A stretch of DNA of 38,931 nucleotides from the NCBI GenBank assembly GCA_002104905.1, contig MCFE01000758.1, forward strand, positions 1 to 38,931. Direction: 5' to 3'. Both the position numbers and the translations under genes were made by a program. The notes under the pieces were generated by a model. That model was not told where the DNA came from. It did no database searches and worked only from the letters and a program-made list of their open reading frames with translations. Positions 30,801 to 38,931 of this stretch are shown here, in pieces (position 1 is the stretch's first letter; each line of letters opens with the position of its first letter). The stretch comes from Basidiobolus meristosporus CBS 931.73. Its lineage: Eukaryota > Basidiobolomycota > Basidiobolomycetes > Basidiobolales > Basidiobolaceae.

Positions 30801-30929
30801 ATTCTTTGAACTGGCTAAAGAGAGGCCATCATGCTATGTATTGAAACTTCCCTTGACAATGAGAGGCATCTGTTTCGTTATGCTGGAGAAGGAAAGTCCG
30901 TAATCTCACCGCAGAGAACATACCATTTA

Positions 30930-31678
30930 GCTGTGGAGGGCTGATTGAGAGGCTGACAAAATAAAGGAGACTCCTTCGCATCCAAGTAAAGCTTGGGTAG
31001 CAAGGTAGATACCCCATTGTCTACTGTGGATACTCTTCTCCAGAAAGCAAAGGATCTCGGTGTGAATGTGGTAGGCGCAAGCTTCCACGTAGGCCACATA
31101 TGCTTCGACTCAACCTCCTACGAGAGAGCGGAAGTTCTTTGATATTGGCAAGACATACGGGTATCAATTCAAACTGCTGGATATCGGAGGTGGCTTTCCT
31201 GGCGATTTGAAATACGATGGGAGCTTTGTTTACATGGCGGATACAATCAGAATCTGCCTGAAAAAGCTCTTTCCAAGCAATATCCAATTTATTGCGGAGC
31301 CAGATTTCTGGCCGCTACGGTATATGTGCTCGCTACAAATGTTATTGGACGACGTATGAATGTTCCAGAAAGTTTTGAATCCAGCGTCAAATGGATGTAT
31401 GACTGCTTCAGTATGATCACTTCCGGTTCGATCGTTGTAAGACCAAAGATCTTAAGCCACAATAGAAAGTTCTACTATGCACACGACAGAGAGCCCAACG
31501 ATCAACACCACGAAAAACCTCGTTACCAGTATCCTGTGATACTTTAGGCTACTTATTCAGTGATATTCTTTTGGCCGGGTTGCAAGTAGACGACTGGCTA
31601 GTATCTGACAGTATGGGCGCCTACACCACAGAAACATCAACCAAAAGCCGAGATCTTGTATATTCATGAGATTGCTAA
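30930..31678 (+). pseudogene. ODC-like pseudogene with internal deletion
   Basis: Colinear copy of the gene at 32756-33988. It starts at the segment equal to GAGGTGATCGAGAGGTTGAC (32868 on), then skips about 300 bp, so the PLP-lysine region is gone, and joins at the SKYSLGGK codons. STVDTLLQKAKDLGVNVVG, FHVGHICFD, the IGGG region (frameshifted) and MITSGSIVVRP can still be read, with stops, at least two frameshifts and loss of the YLNEGLYG codons. It already has TSGS in place of the canonical L-Y-D-H, so that change predates the duplication. Confidence 0.85.
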
Positions 31679-31839
31679 TGTCAGTTTATACACACGTTCT
31701 TCAAGTATGAGCCATCCAAGTGCTATTGGCCTGATTTAGACCATGGGTTGGTTACCAAGGGGTTGCTACCGCCATGTTTCCAACAGTAGAAGCTATAGCA
31801 AATCCACCTTGAGGTTAGTCAAAAAAACTGGAGCATGCT

Positions 31840-32150
31840 GAGAGTGATCGCTCCAATGTTTCCCTCACAACAGTGACCTTTGCTGACACGAAAAGAAGGA
31901 TTTTTCTTGATCAAGAGGTGACCGCTGCTCGGGTCGTTCGCCGCCGTGAAGAGGCACCAGAAGATACACGGAATCAGGTGAAATCGGAAGAGATCGAAAA
32001 ATGAACACCCACTTCCAATTCGGAGTACATTCTGTAAGGACAACTCATACTTTTAGAATAATTTGCCATGATTGGCTTCCATAGCTGATTATATTTCAAT
32101 GAACGCAATCATTCTGCACACAGCTACACTTCTGTAGTCACGAATCTTGC
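31840..32150 (+). pseudogene. Decayed zinc-finger 3' end (unit 3)
   Basis: Matches the last finger, stop and 3' UTR of the intact gene: GACCTTTGCTGACACGAAAA to its GACCTTCGCCGACACGAGAA, GTGAAGAGGCAC to ATGAAGAGGCAC, GTGAAATCGGAAGA to the identical stretch. GAACACCCACTT and CATTCTGTAA in the UTR also match. Much of finger 3 is deleted. The 5' part of the gene is not recognisable here. Confidence 0.75.
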
Positions 32151-32331
32151 CGCTTAGTTGAGGTGGTAGATACACCATGGTTGATGAGGTTCAGAGTTAA
32201 CGATTGTGGGCCGAAATTGCATTGGGTAGGAAAAAGTCGTGTTCAGCCTTTGAAACTTTACAACCAAAGCCACACAAAATCCAGAGGCTCCGTGTTCATT
32301 GTCTTTTACTAAATCGGGAAATCTTGAACAT

Positions 32332-32530
32332 CAGAGTAAACGGTGGTGAGCCATCAAATCAAAGTTACATTGAGCAGCTAGTTGAAACTTTACAACCAAT
32401 AATCCAACGGTATCTGCATGTTAATCGTCCTTGTACCATATCGGGAAATGGGGATCATCGCATTTGATTTCCTGCACATGCTTCAACTTGACTGCATTTC
32501 TAGTCATTCGTCACTAATGTGGTGGAGTCT
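32332..32530 (+). repeat. Duplicated block, copy 2
   Basis: Partner of 30602-30800. It also contains the second copy of an 18-bp direct repeat, TTGAAACTTTACAACCAA, at 32250-32267 and 32382-32399. Confidence 0.85.
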
Positions 32531-32717
32531 TTACTTGGAATCACCTAAAGAAAGGTCATCACATCATGTATTGAAGCTTCCCTTAGCAATGAAACACCTT
32601 GGTTTCTTTCTGCAGGAGGGAAGCGCTGCATTTCACGAATCTCGATCGAGCAATGCCGTGAATAACTCAGTCATCTACAGGGAGAGAGCATATCATTGTG
32701 TAAGTGCGTTATTGCAA

Positions 32718-32726
32718 TATATAAAG
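32718..32726 (+). promoter_or_regulatory. TATA box of the ODC-like gene
   Basis: TATATAAAG lies 30 nt before the ATG. This leaves room for only a very short 5' UTR if it is the working TATA element. Confidence 0.45.
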
Positions 32727-32755
32727 CCCTCGGTGTAGAGCACTCTTTACACAAC

Positions 32756-33988
32756 ATGGAGGCTCTCAAGATAAGATCAAGCTCGATAAGTGATGCTCTC
32801 AGAGATGAGCTGGAGGCAAGGACTCAGCTTAACAACGACGACCCGTTCATTATCGCCGATGTGGGAGAGGTGATCGAGAGGTTGACAGAATGGAGGAAGC
32901 GTCTTCCGATGGTTCAGCCCTTCTACTCGCTGAAATGCAACTCAGACCCAGAGATAGTTAAGATTCTGTGCAAAGAGGGAATTGGCTTTGATTGCGCGAG
33001 TAAGGGAGAGATTCAATGTGTTCTTAACCATGGGGTCTCCCCATCCAGGATCATCTTTGCAAACGTAGTAAAGGCCACTACTCACTTGCAGTTTGCCAAG
33101 AAGCAGAAGGTTGCCTTGATGACCTTCGACAACCTTGCGGAACTTCACAAAATCAGCCGCTATTACTCAGATGCGGAAGTGGTCATCCGTATTCTGATTG
33201 AAGGGACCAGATCCAAGTACAGCTTGGGTGGCAAGGCAGGTGCCCCGTTGTCTACTGTGGATACTCTTCTCCAGAAAGCAAAGGATCTCGGTGTGAATGT
33301 GGTAGGCGTAAGCTTCCACGTAGGCTGTATGTGCTTCGATCCCGTCTCCTACGAAAGAGCGTTGATGCAGGCCCGGGAGGTCTTTGATATTGGCAAGACA
33401 TACGGGTACCAATTCAAACTGTTGGATATCGGAGGTGGCTTTCCTGGCGATTTGAAATACGATGGGAGCTTTGCTGACATGGCGGATACAATCAGAATCT
33501 GCCTGAAAAAGCTCTTTCCAAGCAATATCCGAGTTATTGCGGAGCCAGGTAGGTATCTGGTCGCTTCAGCATATGTGCTCGCAACAAGTGTTATAGGACG
33601 GCGTATGAATGCCCCGGAAAGTGTGAGATCCAGCGTCAAATGGATGTATTATCTCAATGAAGGGTTGTACGGCTGCTTCAGTATGATCACTTCCGGCTCG
33701 ATTGTTGTAAGACCAAAGATCTTAAGCCACAATAGAAAATTCTACTACACACGCGACAGCGAGCTCAATGATCAGCTCCAGCACGAACCACGCTTTACCA
33801 GTATCCTATGGGGCCCCACTTGTGATACAGCTGACTGCTTGTTCAATAACATTCTTTTGCCCGAGCTGCAAGTAGACGACTGGATAGTATTTGACAGTAT
33901 GGGTGCCTACACCACAGGGACATCAACCGAATTCAATGGGTTCCCGAAAACCGAAATCCTATATATCAATTCTTCAGCGGATTGCTAG
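32756..33988 (+). CDS. Ornithine-decarboxylase-like protein with altered active site
   Basis: Fold III PLP-dependent decarboxylase family (ornithine to putrescine in true ODC), 410 aa, single exon. Conserved against mouse ODC: PLP lysine K60 in YSLKCNSD (K69), GFDCASKGEI, H188 (H197), LDIGGGFPG at 223-231 (G235-G237), E263/R266 in EPGRY (E274/R277), Y305 (Y323), C356/D357 in GPTCD (C360/D361) and Y385 in MGAYT (Y389). The residue offsets stay consistent throughout. Two departures stand out: HVGSGC reads HVGCMC, so Ser200 is Cys191, and the L-Y-D-H segment reads T-S-G-S, so the substrate-amine-binding Asp332 is Gly314. About 14 extra residues follow before GPTCD. It could be an ODC with changed specificity, a non-catalytic antizyme-inhibitor-like paralogue, or a gene beginning to decay. 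The open frame argues for selection. Confidence 0.85.
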   Translation: MEALKIRSSSISDALRDELEARTQLNNDDPFIIADVGEVIERLTEWRKRLPMVQPFYSLKCNSDPEIVKILCKEGIGFDCASKGEIQCVLNHGVSPSRIIFANVVKATTHLQFAKKQKVALMTFDNLAELHKISRYYSDAEVVIRILIEGTRSKYSLGGKAGAPLSTVDTLLQKAKDLGVNVVGVSFHVGCMCFDPVSYERALMQAREVFDIGKTYGYQFKLLDIGGGFPGDLKYDGSFADMADTIRICLKKLFPSNIRVIAEPGRYLVASAYVLATSVIGRRMNAPESVRSSVKWMYYLNEGLYGCFSMITSGSIVVRPKILSHNRKFYYTRDSELNDQLQHEPRFTSILWGPTCDTADCLFNNILLPELQVDDWIVFDSMGAYTTGTSTEFNGFPKTEILYINSSADC

Positions 33989-34818
33989 CCAAGGTACAAA
34001 CCGTTCTTTTTCAGAGTTAAGTAAATATATACTAAATCAACTTTGGTTTAGTCAACGCTACCGCAGATAGTGGGTACCAAGGAGTTAATATTGGAGTTAT
34101 TCAGGCATATGTCTCACGAAGCCTCTTAGGGAAATAAAGCCATCAACGTACTGTTTTTAACATATCAATTCAGTCTAGAGTTTGTCCTTACACAGGCCAC
34201 GAAGTTGCATCTTATTCATACGGAACCATCGATATAGCCTCAGCTTCCTTGAGAATTAACCATAGCAATGGTATACCTAAGGCTTCTATGGCTATAAATT
34301 AGGCTATGGCAATAGATGAATTAGTATTAGCATGAAGTATCACTGTAATTCACCATAAGCAGGTACATCCAGTGTGGGATAAGTATAAGTATTATTCACT
34401 ATCATTATTTACAAACAGACCTAGTGGAAGTGGTTTCTGGCATAATTAGTATATTTTCCAATAGCTATAAGCATTCCATAGGGTTTGCCTAACCCTAACC
34501 CTAAGTCAGAGACATCCCCTGTTTCATTTTTGATGCTCCATGCCTCAGAGCTAATTGCCACATTCATTTCTAATCAGCAACCAAGTAGGTACATTAAGTC
34601 TTCTGAAAAAATCTTAAACAGCCATTAAGCTAAGCAAGGTAAAAACAGAGCCAAATGAGCATGTTTGGATATGATGCAAAAAGTGATTTGTTGGCCACAT
34701 TAGGAAAGGAGGAGTGCCTACAGCTATATGATACTATTGGATAGCCAAGATGCCGGTACCATATGCTACATGTATATTAAAGCTGTAAAACTGCTCTCAG
34801 TAAGGGCATAGAAAGCAT
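33989..34818. other. Intergenic / AT-rich, downstream of the ODC-like gene
   Basis: No gene recognised. It holds a short telomere-like run (34488-34504) and probably old TE sequence. Confidence 0.45.
34488..34504 (+). repeat. Interstitial telomere-like run
   Basis: CCTAACCCTAACCCTAA, just under three CCCTAA units, the common fungal telomere repeat. It is too short to be a telomere. Confidence 0.5.
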
Positions 34819-35405
34819 GTTTATTGTGCATCATCACTTAAAACTTAGCCTGTTTTACTCTGTTAGAAAATCTAGTACCCTAACCCTAACTGATTTTTCC
34901 CAACCCAAACATAACTAATCCCAGTTATGGTTTATTTTATCACTTCTCAGAATCCATTTTTAGTTGTCACACCTGATCAATTTTCATGTAGTCATTACTG
35001 TCATGATAACATGACATCCCTGGTCTCCAATTATCTAGCCAAATCAAGTCAGTGAAGAAATCCCAGTTCCTTCTAGAAAGTTTTACTGCATTCTAGCAAC
35101 TTCTTGAAAGCCCCAAGTTAACATTACACAATGAAACATTCTATGGAAGCTTCCCATTGGAATTTATGTAGTCCCATACTATATATGGTATTACATGTCA
35201 CATGACCTGATCACATGATCAGCTGACCCATGACATATCCCCATGTGATATTCTAGTTTGTTCTTTAGTATATTTCTATCTTGGCACACTTCCTGTGCCT
35301 CACCCTAGAACCCCATCAGTATTAGCCAATATCTCTTGGCATCCATATTGCCAAAAAGTATATATAGTCCTATTCCCCCTTATGTATTCCTCAGTCTGAT
35401 AAACA
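34819..35405 (+). repeat. Ty3/gypsy 5' LTR (older element)
   Basis: 587 bp from TGTTTAT to ATAAACA, a perfect 7-bp terminal inverted repeat. Inside, GTACCCTAACCCTAACTGAT near 34875 and a following block (AACCCAAACATAACTAATCC) are shared with the LTR at 36122. It is followed by a leader and a broken gag. Confidence 0.7.
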
Positions 35406-36121
35406 CAGGTCTAGAATAAACAGCCTTGCCTTGTTGATCCGCAACCAAGTCCTTTCCTGGTCCTGCCTTGCCTAGCCCTACTCTCCTGCCTTGTGTCTAT
35501 TCAAAACAGTTTTATCAGTCTGCTCCTGGCTTACCTGTGGATCTCTGCCTTCTACCCAAAGCTCTTAAGAAGAACTTGCAAAGGAATACCTACCGTAGTA
35601 TCACCCTGAATCTTTCCCTAGTCTTGTCCTCTAAAGGCAAAGATACTTTATCTTTGTAAGATTATTGGCCAAAGCTGGATTAACTTTATTACCCTGCTGG
35701 TGTAGTTTACAGTTGTTACAGTATTGGAAGCTTTAGTATAATACTCTATCAATGGATGTTAAAGCCAGTGCCTTCTGAAGTGATGCTAGCTTATTCAGTT
35801 GGCAACATTGACCAAGCCAGAACTGCTGCCAACAAGATCAAGAACTTGAAGCAAGGAAACAGACCTGCATCTGTGTATGCTTCTGAATTCCAGCTACTAA
35901 CCAGTGATTAGAGCCTTTGGGCTGATGCTGCCCTAATTAGTCAATTTCAAGATGGGCTCAATCATGAAGTCAGTGACCAACTTCTCACTCTCCCTGACCC
36001 TACCTCTTTTGGTGAAGCTATTCATCAAGCAATCCAATGTGACAATTGTATTTTCCAGAAGAAACAGAAATTCCAACATACATATCAGCCAACCTCCTTC
36101 CCAGTAGTCTTAGGTTAGGGG
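35406..36121 (+). pseudogene. Leader and broken gypsy gag
   Basis: From about 35800 a gag reads GNIDQARTAANKIKNLKQG, ASVYASEFQLLTSD, a stop (TAG at 35909), then ADAALISQFQDGLNHEVSD, LLTLPDPTSFGEAIHQAIQC. These are the retrotransposon-gag (PF03732) helices in order. The frame is cut off at 36121 by the next LTR. A 63-codon ORF at 35468-35659 in the leader has no known motif. Confidence 0.75.
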
Positions 36122-36568
36122 TGTTGTGCATCAACATTTAAAACTTTGCCAATTTTACTCCGTTTGAAAATCTAGTACCCTAACTGATTTTCCCTAACCC
36201 AAACATAACAAATCCCAGTTACAGTTTATTTTATCCCACCTCAGAATCTATTTTTAGCTATCACACCTGATCTATTTTCAAATGGTCATTACGTTATCAA
36301 CCTATCTGCCAAGCCTTCCCAGGTGATTAGTCATCTGAGATCTATCCAACCACTGTGCAGTTGCCAAGACATCAGTTGATTGATGATGTAATTTTCATTT
36401 ATCTTATGCACCTATGAACACCCAAATTGATTTCAATCAATCCAGTCCCTTGGCGCTGACTAATTCAACTTGATCAGAAAAGTATAAATAAAGTTTACTG
36501 AACCTTTTGGTTTAGTGTGTATCTCAACAAAATTAAGATTCTGTCTCAGCAAAAATAAGAATCCAACA
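36122..36568 (+). repeat. Ty3/gypsy 5' LTR (younger element)
   Basis: 447 bp, TGTTG to CAACA, inserted in the older element's gag. A TATAAATAAAG element lies at about 36482. It shares the CTAACTGATTTTCCCTAACC region with the older LTR. Confidence 0.7.
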
Positions 36569-36858
36569 ATTCCGTTCTAGTTTCTATCCAAGCCTAGTAT
36601 ATCTAGCACTCCAAAGAACACCAAGCCTAGCCTGCCTAGCAAACAAATATCATTGCCTTTATAGCCAACCCAGCTATTTCCAAGACCAATATTAGATCAG
36701 AATCTTTCTGCCAATATTTCCGCCACTCTCTGACAATTCTAAGATTCTGCACTTAATTGTCCCTTTGGTTCAGTTAAACCATTCAAGAGTTTTATTACAC
36801 TTTCTCTTGGATACAACATTTTTTTCGTTGAATTCCATTACATTCAGCCGACTAGAAG
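36569..36858 (+). other. Gypsy leader (primer-binding site region)
   Basis: Untranslated leader between LTR and gag ATG. The bases right after the LTR (ATTCCGTTCTAGTTTCTATC) should be the primer-binding site; I could not match them to a tRNA by eye. Confidence 0.4.
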
Positions 36859-38931
36859 ATGTCCTCAGCAGCAAGCAATCCAAACCTTTCCATGTTGGAA
36901 GAAGCCAGAAGAAATCAGGAAGAACTTACTGAACAGCTTGAAAACATCATGCTTGAAAGAAATACCATGATGATTGAGCACTCAAAGCTTGCCAAAACAA
37001 GATCTGATAATCACCGTAGAGATGAACTCCTTGAAGTTATATCCGGTTACCAAGATGAAATCGGAATAATTAAGGAAGCACTGGAGAATATTGCCATAGT
37101 AATTGACAGCATTGAAAATCCGCCAAACCTTGCTCTGCATCAGCCACCAAGAAGTCATGCCTTTGAGTCCTCCAGATCTACATCTCCTTCTAGACCTGCC
37201 CCGGTGGTTGTCCCAAGATCCTTGCCTGTTTATGCTGAAGGCACCAATGCCATCAAGAATCCAACTGAGTTTCTTTACAAGTTTAGTCACGTCTTAGCTG
37301 CACACCAGCTAGACCCTGACACCAACTGGGCTAGACTTCTGCCTCTCTGTCTCACAATGCAAGATGCTGACTGGGTTGAAGTGAACATTCCTTCCAATAG
37401 TACGTGGAAAATTGCCCAAAACCTCTTTTGCAGCCATTTTGAAGATCCTCTCAAGAAAGCACATCTGAACTGCGACTTATGGAAAACTAAAATGCAAAAA
37501 GGTGAATCTGTGCAACACTTCTGTGATAGATTCCAAAGACAAATGAGATTAGCTGGAGTTAGTGATGATAATCCATCGCTTACTGCTCATTTTCTTTCAA
37601 ACTTTTCACACCAGCTACAGAGCAATATTGCTATTGTCAAAGCATGCAACCCTGCAGGTACCTATGACCAGATCTCAGAGATATGTACACTGGCAATCAC
37701 CTTGACTGCAGCTGTTAGCCAGACTTCAGGCAGCTCAACCCAATATCCCACAACAGCCGGAAAAGAGACCAGTCATGTGACCAAGAAGCAGTCAACCGCT
37801 ACTAAGCACTGTGAGCTTCATGGAAAATGCTATCATTCTACCAGTGAATGCAAAGGCATCACCAAGCAGTCAAACAAGTCAGGAAACACCGCAGAAAAGC
37901 AGCAAAACACCAAAACTGATAATCCATATGCTGATGACAAGTGCTTTAAATGTGGAAATAGGGGACATAGATCACCTGCCTGTCCTGAGAAGAACTCCGC
38001 ACCATCAGCCAAAATTACCCAGATCCTTGATGATCATTCAGCCAATGATACAATGGGGTATGAAGAAGCATATGAAGAACTTACAGTTCAAGATTATCAC
38101 AACCTCTTTGAGTTTCCGGCTAAAATTGCAACTGTCCAAGAAAAGAAGCAACCAATCACACAGCTCAAAGCCATAGAAGTGCCACTCACCCTCAATGGCC
38201 AATCATACATAGCACTACTGGATACTGGATCATCCAACTCTATTGTATCACCCAATGTAGTCAGAGAACTCAATTTGGAGATAGAAAAACGACCAGGAAA
38301 AATCATTCTTGCAGCTAAGGATCTCTCAGCCCCAAGAATTGGCATTACCAACCCAATCAACATACATTGTGGCTCAGTAACCATCATCCATCAGATGGAA
38401 GTGATTGACATACCAGATGGACCTCAGGTAGTCATTGGTCTGGACACCTTCACCAAACTTGGCTTTCACATAGGCGGACTACCGGTTTCCTATCCAGGTA
38501 TCACTAAATCTCAGCCGCTCATAACGGATCAAATCCCAGAGATTATCTCATCCCAACCGGAAGAAGAAGAGTTAACCCCAACTTTTCAAGAATATTCTCA
38601 ATCAGTCAAATTAGATATTCAGCCGGCCATAGAGAGAAATCAGGCCATTCCAAGGAACAGCTTCTGCACCATCCCAGAGTCCATTGTTACACTAGAGACC
38701 CCACCTGGTGAGTCAACATGGAGGAGGCAATACCCAATTCCGCATTCATGTCAACACTTAGTTGATGAGATAGTCCAAAAATGGGCTGACAATGGGATTA
38801 TCACTCAAGCCCCTGTCAACACAACATTCAACAGCCCTTTGACGCTTGCACCAAAGAAAGGTGCTGATGGAAATCTAACCCTGAAGAGACCCTGTTTGGA
38901 CCCCAGACCTCTGAACAAGCTTCTCCAAGAT
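36859..38931 (+). mobile_element. Intact Ty3/gypsy gag-pol reading frame, 5' 691 codons
   Basis: One uninterrupted frame from ATG 36859 to the window edge. An N-terminal coiled-coil-like stretch (~20-85; EELTEQLENIMLERN) leads to a gag core (~130-270; FLYKFSHVLAAHQLDPD, SVQHFCDRFQRQMR). A CCHC zinc knuckle follows (C362-X2-C365-X4-H370-X4-C375), then an aspartic protease with DTGSS at D455 and a VVIGLDTF flap-side motif. The start of reverse transcriptase comes last (KWADNGIITQAPVN, SPLTLAPKK, RPCLDPRPLNKLL). Gag and pol are in the same frame with no stop or shift between them. RT palm, RNase H, integrase and the 3' LTR lie outside. The intact frame suggests a recent, possibly active copy. 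Confidence 0.9.

Noticed and set aside
34488-34504. Chromosome end or healed telomere
   Set aside because: Fewer than three repeat units, with gene and TE sequence continuing on both sides. Similar units belong to nearby LTRs.

Overview
This is nuclear DNA of a filamentous or zygomycete-like fungus. The evidence is two full-length class IV (Chs3-type) chitin synthases, genes cut by many 55-95 nt GT-AG introns, and single-copy eukaryotic genes in fungal form (PEX5, EFR3, an MRL1/mannose-6-phosphate-receptor-like gene). Copia and gypsy LTR retrotransposons are also present. An early-diverging lineage (Zoopagomycota or Mucoromycota) seems likely, but that placement is inference; no rRNA or tRNA gene was seen.

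Layout. 1-1112: two stacked 3' ends of Ty1/copia elements with LTRs. 1.5-21.9 kb: a gene-dense block at about 50% GC, holding class IV chitin synthase A (-), MRL1-like (+), PEX5 (-), EFR3 (-), two broken gene remnants (the second a FAD-monooxygenase C-terminus), a four-TM SUR7/claudin-like protein (+), a peroxiredoxin-like/F-box fusion (+) and chitin synthase B (-). I assembled exons by hand. Seven of the gene models close in frame from ATG to stop with consensus splice sites: 1175, 269, 676, 746, 236, 321 and 1222 aa in the order listed.

21.9-34 kb: a tandemly duplicated, TE-invaded region. The ancestral unit appears to be a C2H2 zinc-finger gene followed by an ornithine-decarboxylase-like gene. 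Unit 1 keeps the zinc-finger gene (23487-24521). Unit 2 is a decayed zinc finger plus a deleted ODC copy. Unit 3 is a decayed zinc-finger 3' end plus an intact ODC-like gene (32756-33988). A cluster of nested copia LTRs and a broken copia pol (25.0-29.0 kb) separates unit 1 from the rest. The surviving ODC-like protein lacks two canonical active-site residues (Ser200 to Cys and Asp332 to Gly, mouse numbering) but keeps the PLP lysine and the Cys-Asp pair, so its substrate or activity is open.

34.8 kb to the end: two Ty3/gypsy elements. The younger one, with an intact gag-pol reading frame running off the window, is inserted in the decayed gag of the older.

Functionally, the gene block joins cell-wall synthesis (two chitin synthases), endomembrane sorting (MRL1-like), peroxisome import (PEX5) and plasma-membrane PI4P/eisosome-type functions (EFR3, SUR7-like). 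I see no co-regulated cluster among these. The most unusual items are the zinc-finger/ODC-like duplication with its altered ODC pocket and the peroxiredoxin-like/F-box fusion.
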